Positions 44,870 to 55,560 are shown, counted from the first letter of the stretch. The stretch: 64,000 nucleotides of DNA from Acanthopleura granulata (GCA_016165875.1 JABBOT010000005.1:27429368-27493367), one strand, 5' to 3'. The notes: generated from the letters alone by a model not told the origin. Translations and numbers: made by a program.

Positions 44870-45745
44870 AGTTCTTTTAACTCTAACTAATTCACCTGGT
44901 TAGAAGGTTTGTGATTTTGCTCCTGTGCGTTTGTTGGTGTAGGTAGTGCTTTTTTCTTGTTTGGATTCCACGCGTTTGCGCACCATCCTCTCTTCGTTCA
45001 AAACGGAAGACTTAGTAGCATGGACAATGTCTAACTTAATTTTCACGTGACGACCATGGAGTAAAACAGAAGGTTCAACTCCAGTTGTGAGATGGGATGT
45101 GCATCTGTACACGGCTAAAAAATCTCTGACTGACTTTTTGCTGGTCGTCCTAGAAGCTTAGCAGTTTGAACAGTTTCACTGAGAATTTTATTAAAGCGTT
45201 CAATTTCTCCATTTCCTTCGGGATGATAAATGGCAGAATGAGTGTGTTTGATGTTTCTATCACTAAGAAACGTTCTAAATTCAAACGAAACAAACTGTGG
45301 TCAGTGGTCGGTAACAATTTTCTCTGAGAATCCCTTGCGAGAAAATACAGACGTTAGAAAGTCAATTACTGATTCTGTTGTGGTACTTAGTGTAAAGCAA
45401 ACTTCTGGCCATTTATTGTGGTAATCTATCAATGTAATGGCAAACCTATGGTCCTATGATATCTATCCTTAGTTTTAACCAAGGGTTAGTCGGTAATGAC
45501 ACAGGTTGCATCGGACCATTGTGACAAATACTAGTTTTGTCATTTATCTTACAAACAGAACAATTTCTGACAGCATCACGGACTTGTATGTCCATCTTAT
45601 GCCACCAAATCAACTGACGTAAACGCTGTTTTGTGTGCACAACTCCTTGGTATTTGGAATGGTCTAGTTCAATAACTCTGGCGGTCAGAGATTTAGGTAC
45701 CACAGCGCGCTCGTTTCGGTGTACCACGTTATCTATCACAGACAC
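44870..45745 (-). pseudogene. Gypsy integrase
   Basis: The zinc-binding HHCC region is at HSKYQGVVHTKQRLRQLIWW and CSVCK. The core starts at LRIDIIGP (first Asp). IVTDH, then an in-frame TGA, then PQFVSFEFRTF carries the second Asp, and HPEGNGEIERFNK carries the Glu. Several stops follow. The C-terminal part is basic and degraded to about 44870. Confidence 0.75.
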
Positions 45746-45929
45746 CTCATTGCGTACAGAAATGTATGATTTTGAATCGCTTTCAATGAATTTTGCTTTG
45801 CTCAGCCATCCATTTTCGATATGGCCTTTAAGAAGACCTCAAGACTTGTCTGCAGCTGTAGCTTCAATCAGTTCAGCTGTCGTGAAACTGGTGTCTGGTA
45901 AGAGTATTTCACAAACACGATCGACTTCG

Positions 45930-46457
45930 CTATCTACTGCAACTATCATTCACTTCGACAGGTAAACGAGACAGAGCATCGGCTACCTTATTTTGTGCAA
46001 CAGGTTTGTATTGCACTGTGCAATCATAATACAAGAGCCTAGTGTTCCATCTAGTTATCCGCATAGGTCTGTGACCCGAGCCTGACGTTGACAAGAGTGT
46101 ATCCAGGGCTTGGTGGTCTTCTCTCAATGTGAACTTTCTACTCCACAGGTAGGTATGCCACCTTTCTACAGCTCAAAAGCAAGGTAAAGCCTCGCGTTCT
46201 CCTACTGAGGAACGTTTATCTGCATCGTTCAATTTACGTACAGCGCACGCTTCCGTAACCTTATCACCATGATCATTTATTTGAGTCATTATCGCACCGA
46301 TACCGTAACCGGACACGTCACTTGTCACGATCGTTTCACTATTCGGATCAAACAAGGAGAGGGTATAGGTATTTATGATAGCCTCCTTGATGTCGAGAAA
46401 AGCTTGGTTAGCTGATCCGTTGCACCAATGTAGCGAATTGGGGAACAAACGTTGCAT
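45930..46457 (-). pseudogene. Gypsy RNase H, two fragments
   Basis: WCNGSANQAFLDIKEAI, VTSDVSGYGIGAIMTQ and SSVGEREALPCF (46457-46173) are followed after a frame break by REDHQALDTLL and NKVADALSRLP (46127-45930). These are the tether and RNase H signatures of Ty3/gypsy pol. Confidence 0.8.
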
Positions 46458-47043
46458 AAAACGATGCCAGACCTAAGGATGAACGAACTTGGTCTGATAT
46501 CGCAGGGCACGTCGCGTTTGTGATGCCTTGGATCAGATCAGGACTTGGTCGGATACCTTCACTATCCACTACATGACACAGCACTTGTATACTGGACACA
46601 CTAAATTCACATTTCGTGTTCAACTTGATAACCTCATCAGACAATCGCTTGAGTGTTTTGCGTAAATTTACATCATGATCAGCTTGAGCTTTACAGGATA
46701 CCAAAATGTCATCAAAGTAACAGAAGACTCCAGGTAAATTACCCAAGACAGAAATAAGAAGCCTCCGAAAGCACTCTGGCGCAGATGCCAGTCCAAAACA
46801 GACACGCTTGTATCTGAACAATCCCTCATGTGTAACGAAGGTGGTCAGATCACGACTTTCTTCAACTAACTCAAGTTGGTGATAAGCTGCTCTGACATCA
46901 AGCTTTAAGAAAGCTTTTGCCTCATGTAACCCACTGAGTAACTCATCGATATTCGTTACTGGGTATTTTTCAACCACTATCGAATCATTTAATTTCCACA
47001 AGTCGACACACACACATATTGCATCATTTTTTTTCCGTGCCAC
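46408..47043 (-). pseudogene. Gypsy reverse transcriptase
   Basis: Motifs are CVDLWKLNDSIV, YPVTNIDELLSGL, FLKLDVRAAYHQLEL (catalytic Asp), GLFRYKRVCFGLASAPECFR, VFCYFDDILVSC (FDD box intact) and CEFSVSSIQVLCHVV. The start of the domain lies in another frame at about 47150-47044. The active-site residues are intact but the frame is closed at both ends. Confidence 0.85.
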
Positions 47044-47432
47044 GACTATAGGCGAGACCCATTCTGAAGCCTCTACACGCTCAATAACATCCTCCTGTTC
47101 AAGACGTTTTAACTCTTTCGCTACCTCAGCTCTAACGGCGAATGGAAGTGGACGTAACTTTTATTACACGGGAGTCGCGTTTCGTTTCAAACGTATGTTG
47201 TGTTTGTACCCTGAAATCAGACCTAGGCTCTCTGTAAATATTTCTGGAAACTCAGACGGTATTGTACAGTCTTTGGCAGAGGGAATTTCATTAGTGACAG
47301 TGTGTGGAGTATGGGCTACATCACTTGACCTACTTTCTGTGCTTTGATCAGCTGACTGAGTAGACGTGGTTTGTGTGGGCGTGACATTATGAGCAGCAAA
47401 ACATGACAACGTTTTACCCTGAATGTTAACGC

Positions 47433-47672
47433 CTAATGCCTAATTAAATCTTTACCCAGGAGGGTAGAACCTTGTTTAACAACGTACCAGACAGCAGTGG
47501 CACATTTTCCTTTGTACTGAACATTACATTCAAACCATCCAACAATTTCAATGTTATATGAGGTATAGGATCTGAACGGTTCTTTGCATGGTTTTAAAGC
47601 ATCATGCAGAAAGTACTTTGAGTAGAGTTTTTCATTCATGAATGAACCATCAGAAGCAGAGTCAACTACCAA
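47433..47672 (-). pseudogene. Gypsy aspartic protease fragment
   Basis: VVDSASDGSFMNEKLY holds the active-site region, where the usual D-(S/T)-G is degraded to DSAS. VGWFECNVQYKG and LLGKDLIRH (the G-x-D-x-[LI] C-terminal motif) follow. The following frame at 47409-47164 carries the linker to the reverse transcriptase (PEIFTESLGLISGYKHNIRL). Confidence 0.7.
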
Positions 47673-47769
47673 ACTGACTATGATACCTATGAGGTCACGT
47701 GCACCAGGAAACCAATCTCGTATAATTTACCCTTTCAGATAGGGTGTATGGTATATCAGTGTGTCAGAC

Positions 47770-48256
47770 TCCGCATGCTGGAATTCTGTTATCATTTCCA
47801 AACGAAATATTTTCATTCCAGCCATTTTCAACTCGTCGAGACAGATACGGATTCAGCTTACATGGCATAGTTTGACCCCGACTGGGAATCCTTGGTTAAA
47901 CCAGAGCTACGACAAGTTTACGAGGCCGAACGTGACCGCTGGTTACGACGTTGTGAATATTATCAACATGACAATCGTACGGCTGGTCTGTTTCAAGTAG
48001 AATACAGTGGAGATGGCATTATCGCTTTATGTTGGTGACAAGCTTTCCTGCAAAGGTGTGAACCGTCAAAGGACTTGTATCTCTCTGTGCTCCGGCGTCA
48101 ACAAAGTGCAGCCGGAGTGAATCGTGGCATGCGTGTACGTGCTCATCAGATGTGTGCCTATACACAACATAAGGACGTTTTCACATATTTTTATCCTACA
48201 CGTAAACTTTTGCCACATGGACTACGCACGACTTACCTCAAAATTTAGACACATTT
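47770..48256 (+). pseudogene. Polinton DNA polymerase B, C-terminal fragment
   Basis: The frame contains ETDTDSAYMA (the DTDS catalytic box), then TAG near 47868, then FDPDWESLVKPELRQVYEAE, HDNRTAGLFQVEYSGDGI, a stop near 48030, and NRGMRVRAHQMCAYTQ and FTYFYPTRKLLPHGLRTTYL. This is the C-terminal quarter of a protein-primed family B polymerase. Everything before the DTDS box is missing at the junction with the gypsy relic. Confidence 0.75.
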
Positions 48257-48617
48257 CTAAATATATTTCAGATTCTCTATCTCCTTACGCCAGGGTGGCA
48301 GACCATAAGAGTCAAAATAATCCCCAGACAGGTGACGTGTGGTTTCCTCATAATCTATGTATAGTGCAACCCAATGGGTACCAGGTTTCGTACAGGGGTC
48401 GGTGTTTAAATACATGTATCAGGTCGCTGTGGCATTCGTGCAGGTAAATCGTCCCTAGGGAGCACACCTTGGGCCAAGTCGCGTGTATAAGGGTGGGTTT
48501 GAAGATATTGTAATAATTGATGGCTGTTCATGACGTCATCCATTAGGAGTATGAGATGCCTGTGCAAATTGTGAGTTAAAATCCTGGTGTTGTCAACGTC
48601 AATTTATTTTTAATGGT
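48257..48617. other. Region between convergent Polinton genes
   Basis: No gene is seen. It separates the end of the polymerase frame from the end of the capsid frame and would hold both 3' ends. Confidence 0.4.
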
Positions 48618-49961
48618 GAAATCACACAACACAATACGAGTCTTATCAATCTCAATGATATTTTGAAATTTAGCGGGGCAAATGACGGTAGTGGATTGAA
48701 GTAGAGGTTGGGAAAATCGCATTTCCAAGCGGAGATCACGATAACCGACGTTCAACTGCTGGTCGTCATGTTAGTCGACAGTCAAATCAAAGGCAAGTAG
48801 AGCGAACCCTGCTCTGAAATCGGTATATTTGATACCGTTTCCTTCATCTAAGCCAACTTTACCGGTGGCAGCAAATAAGTTCATATAAGAACGAATGTAA
48901 GTATCATTCGGAAAATCCGGAGTGAGTGGCTTGGCTGGTATCTGACGTCCGTTCACGTGTAAGGCCACGTAGTTTATGTAACTGTGGTTGAAGTCAATGG
49001 GATTGTCTGTGTATCGTCTGTTAAAGGTCGTGTTTTATATACACCCAATGACCAGACGCTGAGGAAGAGTGTCTAAAAATAATACCTACGTTGAAATACA
49101 TGGTCAAGACACGACGAATGGGGCCTTCTCCAAGGCTTTCAATTGCCCTAGCAGAACACCTGGGGTGACTTTGATTTTCCATATAAACATTGTTACTTGC
49201 TCGAGGACTGTAATCCTCCGCCTCTGTATTGTCTCCTTCCCCTGTTGGGCGACTGACATAATTGCAAAGGTCTCAGCTTCGAGTCAGACGCACTCGAACC
49301 GTGACATTGTTTAACAAATAGCAGTCTTGTAGAAACAAGTCGCAATATAATATGCCCATCATATTAGTCGACCGACTTCCAGCGGCCAAGGCTTTCCGTT
49401 TCTGAAATCCAGTATTTTGATTGCCCATAGCCACCATGTGTCCAGCAGCATCCTTATACCACAGACTCCCTGTCAACTGAGTTTCTTTAGCACCCCTTCC
49501 ATGGTTTCAATGTACGCACGGTAAGGGTACATATTCGTGGATGGTGTAATCAGTTTATCATTGATGGTAACGTCTACCTGCTGCCACACAGAATGCAGCC
49601 ATAGATTAACGGGTGCCACGGTGGCATTCTCCGGCAAATCATCCCCATTACGTTTCGCTATGTTGGCTATCACATACAAATACGAATTAGCCAAGTCCAA
49701 GTAAGTGTATGGATCCCCATCGCAAATAAAAAATTATACAGGGCCACCACCTGTAATGCTTGCAACAGGGTTGTAGGTATCCCATCGTCCTTCCTGTACA
49801 CTTCTTTCAGTCGGAGGTAAAGTCCACAAATCAATTTCATTGTTCACTGACGGGTAGGAATTCGGGTGCTCTAAAGCCATGATAGGACAAATATAGACGT
49901 TATGCAAAAATACCTCTGGGGAGTCTCGCTGATCGCTTGCAGGCCGTGTGTGTTGCATCAC
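48618..49961 (-). pseudogene. Polinton major capsid protein, multiply broken
   Basis: The frame starts at ATG 49961. Landmarks in order are SYPSVNNEIDLWTLPP, a TAA near 49735, LDLANSYLYVIANIAKRN, APVNLWLHSVWQQVDVTIND, TNMYPYRAYIETME, then a one-base frameshift near 49475. LWYKDAAGHM and LFLQDCYLLNNVTVRV follow, then a diverged stretch with two stops (about 49265-49080). VNGRQIPAKPLTPDFPND, GFALLAFDLTVD, a TAA at about 48770, and FQNIIEIDKTRIVL close it. This order matches double-jelly-roll capsid proteins of animal Polintons, including a family first annotated as a hypothetical nematode protein (F54H12.2). It is non-functional as it stands. Confidence 0.75.
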
Positions 49962-50000
49962 GTCTCTTACGCTGATTGATGGGACCCCCGGTGAGCTGGT

Positions 50001-50330
50001 TTACCTGGTTGGCGTCGCGCCCGCCCAGGTAGATACACAGAGAATACGGCGGGCTTTCGCCATGAATGCATGTTCAGCAGTCCCTAGCAGGTCTTTACTC
50101 GCAGCTTTACTACATTGTTTCAGGGCTTCCAGGGGTGACTTGCGGGGAAACAGCGTATCATTAACAGTCCCCAGGCCCATTCGTAGCACTGCTTTCCCCA
50201 CGGTTTTGGCAATGGGTATCAGAGGTTTCTTGATAATAGCATTTAGAACATTCCGTAATCCATGACCCCGTTGTTTCGGAACACCACAGAGAAATTAGCA
50301 CCGCCAGCTTGGTTACACTAGTACGTGATG
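50001..50330 (-). pseudogene. Polinton small basic virion-associated protein
   Basis: On the minus strand a Gly-rich N-terminus (QAGGANFSVVF) shifts frame into HGLRNVLNAIIKKPLIPIAK and TVGKAVLRMG, then SPLEALKQCSKAASKDLLG. A short basic, amphipathic protein just upstream of the capsid gene is a regular feature of these elements. It is probably a minor capsid or core protein by position. One frameshift near 50275 breaks it. Confidence 0.6.
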
Positions 50331-50339
50331 TAAGGTTGA

Positions 50340-50425
50340 TGTGTTTCTGACATCCTATATGAGCGACTCGGAGATCTCAGGTTCGAATCCTCGTGTGGTC
50401 AGCGCCAAGTTGTTATGATTTTTTT
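50340..50425 (+). other. tRNA-like remnant with a perfect B box
   Basis: GGTTCGAATCC lies at about 50382-50392 in the context GAGATCTCAGGTTCGAATCC, with a T-run after it at 50419-50430. No matching acceptor stem or A box could be folded, so this is not called a tRNA gene. It separates the capsid-side genes from the ATPase fragment. Confidence 0.4.
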
Positions 50426-50508
50426 TTTTTAATGTTTGTTTAATTTTTTTGTCACGTGTTAAAGAAGAGGTAAACTGTGAAAGTTATTCCCCCTCAGAGT
50501 TAACATTT

Positions 50509-51102
50509 TTATGACTTGGGCAGATAGACATACTTAACCTCATCGTCGGGAAACATATGTGTCCGCAAACGGAGACGATCAGGTGTGGTTTGCTTGAAAT
50601 TGACAAGCAAATGTCCGTAAGGTTCGGATGTGGCATCTTCAAAGGCCTCTTGCACGTACTGAGTTTTACCTGGGGCCATTTGTTCGCCGATGGTAGTAAT
50701 TTGAGAGGAGTCTCGAGGGTTTTTAAATACGACCAAGTAATGAGCGTTTAAGCTAATGGTTCTATGATCTATGTTTTTGTTAACCAGATTCTGCACAATG
50801 TAGATCACACTGATCACACTAGTAATATCTTGAATGCTATGTGATGTGTCCGATCTCTGGTACGCCCGAGACTGAGCAGGCACCGGGATAGAAGGTATCG
50901 AGGTAATGTCAGTCGCCGCGAGCAGTCTGTTACGCCTGGTAAATACCGAGCGAAACTTGTCCGTCCTATTCCTCAGTAACTTGTCAAATAGCGTCTTGTT
51001 CCATCGATCTTGTAGGATGCGTAACAAATATTTGTTTTCGGTCAGTTGGGATGTTAAATCAATTCCCAATCTGGCTACTAACAATCCCATATACAACAAC
51101 AC
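50509..51102 (-). pseudogene. Polinton packaging ATPase (FtsK/HerA type), C-terminal part, possibly fused
   Basis: Residues 95-197 of this 197-codon frame include VISVIYIVQNLVNKN, TISLNAHYLVVFKNPRDSSQ, FEDATSEPYGHLLVNFKQTT and PDRLRLRTHMFPDDE. These are the downstream motifs of the HerA/FtsK-like genome-packaging ATPases of Polintons. The Walker A and B half is absent. The first 75 residues (LTENKYLLRILQDRWNKTLF...) look unlike the ATPase and may be the start of a separate small gene joined by deletion. The protein is therefore not catalytic. Confidence 0.65.
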
Positions 51103-51214
51103 AATACCAGCAATTATAGTGGTGCCTTGATTCTCACGCAGGCTTCACACGCAGTTATCTACACACTTTTAGGCATCGCGAAAGGAGACAGCACAGGTAG
51201 GATGAAGATCGTTT

Positions 51215-52465
51215 TTAAATACGTTTCACATCTGTTTCTGCCAACCACGAATTAAAAGTAGCCGGCCAGTCTGGCCATTTCACCAAGTAACATGTCTTCC
51301 CACGTTCCTTTTTGCGGTCTAATGCAGTCTCCACTTGATAGTACGTATCAGGTGTAGTTTTAACGGGCTGGAGTTCTGTCTCGTAAAACTTTCCCGAGAG
51401 TCTTCTCCATTCAAATCAGCTAATATATACACAAGTTCCCGGGGATGACGTGCTACAACACGGAAAATTTCCTGACTCCAGTCAGGTAAGTAAGACTTCT
51501 CAAAAGCTCTCTTGACTAATCCGAACGAGATCTCCTGTTTTATACCGATGAATTCTCCGACTGCACCAGGATTGCATAGAGCTATATAACATAGCAGGAA
51601 CTTCGTGTTCACAGTCTACTTCTTCTCTAACACGTGACAAAACAATTAAACCCAAATGTGTTGATTGTCAGCTGTAACGGTAATTGGAGCTCGCCGAATG
51701 CTGCGGTGATAAGCCCGATTGTAACCCTGTATTAAGGCAGGTAAAACATCCAGGTAACGCCGAGTGCTATTAGCGGTGAAATGTTTATACATGCGAGCTT
51801 TACAGGTCCGATTAAACCTCTCAACTACCGAGGCTTTCCTTTTATTAAAAGTGTGAAAATAAAAAAAAATCCCTGCTCCTTTAAAAGTGCGTCAATGCCT
51901 TGTTGAGAAACAAATAGAAGAACCTCGATCAACCTGCCCTGCAAAACACAGGCATTGAAAAGCTTGCAAATCAAACTACACAGTTAACACAGGCAAAATC
52001 CCTATGCTGCCTCCCATTCATTCTTATGTTTATTCATTTATTTAATCAACCAATGTTTTCCTTCGTCTGTTTGTAAAAATAATAGCTTTCGTCCAGACTT
52101 GAAAATCCCTTTCAGCGCTTCAGTAAGATTAGCACTTGTGTTGGTAGGAACGGGAGCTACCCAAGCATATTTCCAAAAAATATCGATGCATTTGAGCAGG
52201 TAACGGTTGGTAGAATTATACCTGGCTAGTGTACTCATGTCAAGCAAATCACTGACTGTATATCGGGCCCACAATAACTCTATTACGGGCATAGAGTCGC
52301 TGAGCTGGACGATGAAGTTCAGCTAACCAAGTCTTTACACCATCACGTGACACAGGTAGATCATGCTGACGTGCTTCCCGTAGTAAAGCACCTACCCCTC
52401 TATAAGCAGCTGGGCTCTGGGGATCATAATGTAGCTGTTCTTAGACTTTAGCGACAGTTTCTTGA
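51215..52465 (-). pseudogene. Polinton integrase with chromodomain, broken
   Basis: Read on the minus strand: YYDPQSPAAYRGVGALLREA (N-terminal region), DLLDMSTLARYNSTNRYLLK (first core Asp), IDIFWKYAWVAPV, LFLQTDEGKHW (second Asp), then frame changes. A degraded VERFNRTCKARMYKHFTANS carries the Glu near 51800. YLPDWSQEIFRVVARHPREL is the C-terminal barrel. QVETALDRKKERGKTCYLVK then WPDWPATFNSWL forms a chromodomain ending near 51215. Retroviral-type integrase plus chromodomain is typical of Maverick/Polinton elements. At least four lesions were counted. Confidence 0.8.
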
Positions 52466-52554
52466 GGTTTTGTTATTTCTGCTTTTTTCTTAGCGTTCGT
52501 ATGGAATCGAACTCTCTTTCTTCGTCGGCGGTAAGTCACAATGGATAGGTACGT

Positions 52555-52881
52555 TTATTTTATAGCCATTTCACTAAACACCAACAAGTTGCAGCACAGG
52601 TGATACAGACAGCTAGAGATGTAAGCATCCAGGACGTGAGAGGTATTTATTCCGGTTTTATATATGTTGTAGCTGCCGACTTGCGCTTGTGAGTTTATGA
52701 ATTTCGGTATAACTTCACGGTAATAGTATTTATCAATTGGAGTAGAATTCTCTAAGCGGTCACAAAGGTCTTTGGTGAATAGTTGGAGAATAGTACACCG
52801 TCCCTCGTTCACAAGCTGATCTTCAAACATAGATTCCACTAACCCCTTATATACTTCGAGATCGCTCACTGATATCAACAA
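52555..52881 (-). CDS. Unidentified open frame of about 108 codons
   Basis: The frame starts MLISVSDLEVYKGLVESMFE and includes LFTKDLCDRLENSTPIDKYY and REVIPKFINSQ. It looks helical and protein-like but resembles no family I can name. It lies just outside the integrase, where the Polinton terminus would be expected, so it may be host or element sequence. An upstream ATG at 52910 is in another frame. Confidence 0.35.
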   Translation of the reverse strand: MLISVSDLEVYKGLVESMFEDQLVNEGRCTILQLFTKDLCDRLENSTPIDKYYYREVIPKFINSQAQVGSYNIYKTGINTSHVLDAYISSCLYHLCCNLLVFSEMAIK

Positions 52882-53512
52882 GTTCTTTCCAGCCTAAAAG
52901 TGTCGATTTCATTTTAGGAGCGTTATCATCTGTCTAGCCAGTGGAATAATAATGAAATACTGTAGAGCTCCATACGCCTTACACCATCCTCGACATACGT
53001 ATCTATCTATACTGACCTTTTAATATCTATAAAGTGACATTTTCAAAGCACATGCTCGTATACAGCGACCAGAGTGAAGTTTGCCATGAGTTATCTCCCA
53101 TCGACCATGACGGACTGATTTTGGTGTTTCAAGAAGAAGACTCTTTGCACCATATCGTCGTGTAAACATGACGTAGGCCTACAATAGGCCTTGAATACCC
53201 CCAAATCAACATCAATCTTTTGGCGCATGATAAATAACAATAAACATCAATCGGATCAACACTGATCGGAGCAACACCCACCAGATCAACACCAATCATT
53301 TGGGTAAACTGCTAAATCATTACATTACAAACACGCCGAACGATATTTATAGTATTCAACTTTTATTGTGCGATACGTACAGAAAAAAAGAGAACTCGCA
53401 AACTGGAACTATTAGTCAACAACGATATTTTTCACCAAATGTGAAAATTCAATAAATCGTTCATATAATGGTTTACTCTTGTTATACTCTCCGTTTCCAC
53501 ACACCCATTTCC

Positions 53513-53645
53513 CTAATACCTATTGACAGCTGACACCGATCTGTTGCCCAAATGAATACCCGTGAAATTGTCGAGATTGAGTATTTTTATATTTCCTCTA
53601 CGACCTGAGTTGAATCGAAATCGCTTGGGAGGAGAAGGAGGTGGT
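53513..53645 (-). CDS. Terminal exon with an RHIM-like motif
   Basis: The acceptor TTATTTATTTCAG precedes PPPSPPKRFRFNSGRRGNIK then ILNLDNFTGIHLGNRSVSAV, NRY and TAG at 53515-53513. The core G-I-H-L-G-N, preceded by an N-rich strand and followed by a hydrophobic V, resembles the RIP homotypic interaction motif (consensus core (I/V)-Q-(I/V)-G). RHIMs build amyloid-like signalling assemblies in necroptosis and innate immunity, and often lie at a protein's C-terminus, as here. On the minus strand AATAAA follows the stop by about 140 bases (near 53372). Upstream exons of the same gene were not identified, and His in place of Gln weakens the match. Confidence 0.45.
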
Positions 53646-54405
53646 CTGAAATAAATAAATAAAAAAAATAACTCTACATGTGCATAATTCACTATAAAGT
53701 CACATGACCTATCCACAAGAGTGCATAATATACCAGTACATAGTATACCAGGAAACTTTAGTCTGTAAATTAATTAAACATATATATATATATATTTAGA
53801 CATTACGAGACACACGGGGCATTTCCCTATGTTAAACCTTTCTTGTGGGGAATGAAATTAAATGTGGGGCCTATAAAAAAACCCGTTTTTGCCAGCCCTC
53901 TGACAGCCCCCACAGGTCACCCTCGTTCACCATGCCCATTGAATAAACAATTGGATTTCACATCGAAATATATATCGTACTTGACTCGGTTACCTCCCTT
54001 AGGCCAGGTAGCCGACAGAGTGCAGATACGGGGTGTTTTAAGTGTTCGTCAACGCTTGTGCCTACTTTGTGAGTTCCTTATATACCCCATAATTATAGCT
54101 TCATATACAGCCGGAGGAATCCCACGCCCATCTGCATTGAACACATATACTAGATCTGTAGGTGTAATATAACATAAAAGACTACAGCATATAGAATCAT
54201 ACCACAGCAGTGACGACGACGGTGAATTGGTCAGGCGTAACTGGTGAAATATAGCCACTTATCACTTTATCTCAGTGTGTTTCTTTAACTCTTCATGTGA
54301 ATTCTTAAGTACCAGGAATTAACACGTTTTCTAGCACCATATTAAGCGATGTATTCAAATAACAATTGAGGCCACCGACCGGCACAACAATATGCAAATT
54401 AACCT
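53646..54405. other. No gene recognised
   Basis: The stretch contains a short (TA)8 tract near 53780. Plus-strand text at about 53840-54120 is more GC-rich than its surroundings, without a recognisable exon. Confidence 0.35.
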
Positions 54406-54407
54406 AC

Positions 54408-54537
54408 TAATGGTCACGGGTTTTTCCCTGGTTTCGCCCGGTTTCCTCCCATCATAATGCTGGTCGCCGTGCCATAATTGAAATATTGTTAAGTACGGCG
54501 TAAAACACCAATCAAATAAGTAAATAAATCAATAAAA
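54408..54537 (+). mobile_element. SINE family 1, 3' half
   Basis: GGTCACGGGTTTTTCCCTGG, CCCATCATAATGCTGGTCGC and the tail TACGGCGTAAAACACCAATC followed by AAATAAGTAAATAAAT are well preserved. The head is absent (5' truncation). Confidence 0.8.
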
Positions 54538-54929
54538 AAACGTAAAGCACAAAATCAAATTTCCACAGACCAGTTTCATTTAGAAAAATGCATACAGTTA
54601 TTAACGGTAGAGAATAGACTGAGCAATCGGAAGTTTCTAATGGCATCGGAGAGACATGACGTAAGGAGAATTACATGAAGGGAAAATATTTATCAGACCT
54701 AACCGGCTTAGAATTACTCCAAATTTTGCGTAGTCAAGTCAAACGAAAATAGCTTAAAGGGACAATCGAATATTGATACGAATGTACATTATACGTTCAT
54801 CAGTGTAATTAGCAAATAGGCCTATGCCTAGATTTGCCGTCGCATGAAGGTCCTCGCTACAGGCTACAGATACAATCAGCGCACATGCTCTGCATTCATA
54901 ATTCAAATGTAAACGCCATGGTGTTGTTA

Positions 54930-55255
54930 GAGATTCCACTTTGAGGTTGGAGACTCAGGTTCAAGCCAGGGTCGTGTCATACCAAAGACTTCAAAGAAAT
55001 GGTACTTGTCTTTACATCGCTTGGTGCTCAGCATTTAGCGTTTAGAGCAAGGAAACAGGATTGGTCGGCTCGATGTCAGTGTAATGACTGGTGTGACTGG
55101 GTGGGGTGTCATGCCTGGTTTCTTAGGCATGATGTATCAGTGGCGGCATGGACACGCCCTGCCACAAGAAGACATACTATTTTGCACACACCAGAAGGAC
55201 TACACGTCGTTATATGACTCAAACATATTTAAGTAAGACGTTAAACTCTATGCGC
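54930..55255 (+). mobile_element. SINE family 2 copy
   Basis: Starting at about TTGAGGTTGGAGACTCAGGTTC, it runs through GGGTCGTGTCATACC and CTTTACATCGCTTGGTGC to GTGACTGGGTGGGGTGTCAT. It ends TAAGACGTTAAACTC and GCTCATTCACTGAC. This matches the reverse copy at 16265-16622 over nearly its whole length. The A box is degraded. Confidence 0.8.
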
Positions 55256-55321
55256 TCATTCACTGACTAATTCAAATGTACTATGTAAGGAAATATTCCT
55301 AAGTAACCCACATTTTAATTC

Positions 55322-55560
55322 TCACATAAACCCCATATATGAGTTTAGCAAATACATCCGGCATTTCGTTTCGCTGGTAATGAAAGTATGACTCCAAATA
55401 CCACATACTTCATCCAGATTTTTAAATTTGTAAAACCTCCACATCTGTAATTCACATGTACACCTATCAAAGATAAGCGAACATTTTATATCGGTCTCAT
55501 CTCCAGCATTCAATGAATTTTAGGGCCAGTTGGTAAGCTTTCCTATCGGAAAACTCCCTC
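55322..55560. other. No gene recognised
   Basis: AT-rich spacer between the SINE and the minisatellite. Confidence 0.35.

Larger units (their letters stand above)
44780..47700 (-). mobile_element. Ty3/gypsy LTR retrotransposon pol relic
   Basis: Protease, reverse transcriptase, RNase H and integrase follow one another in Ty3/gypsy order on the minus strand. Frame changes and stops separate every module. Gag and both LTRs were not recognised. The relic abuts the DNA polymerase fragment of the Maverick element at about 47700-47760. It may have inserted into, and truncated, that element. Confidence 0.85.
47740..52470. mobile_element. Maverick/Polinton DNA transposon relic (virus-like)
   Basis: Family-defining genes lie together: a protein-primed DNA polymerase B fragment on the plus strand and, convergent on the minus strand, integrase, packaging ATPase, a small basic virion-type protein and a major capsid protein. 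Elements of this kind integrate with a retrovirus-like integrase, replicate with their own polymerase and probably form virions. Terminal inverted repeats and a 6-bp target duplication were not seen. The polymerase N-terminus, the protease gene and one end are missing. Every gene carries stops or frameshifts, so this is an old endogenous copy. Confidence 0.85.
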
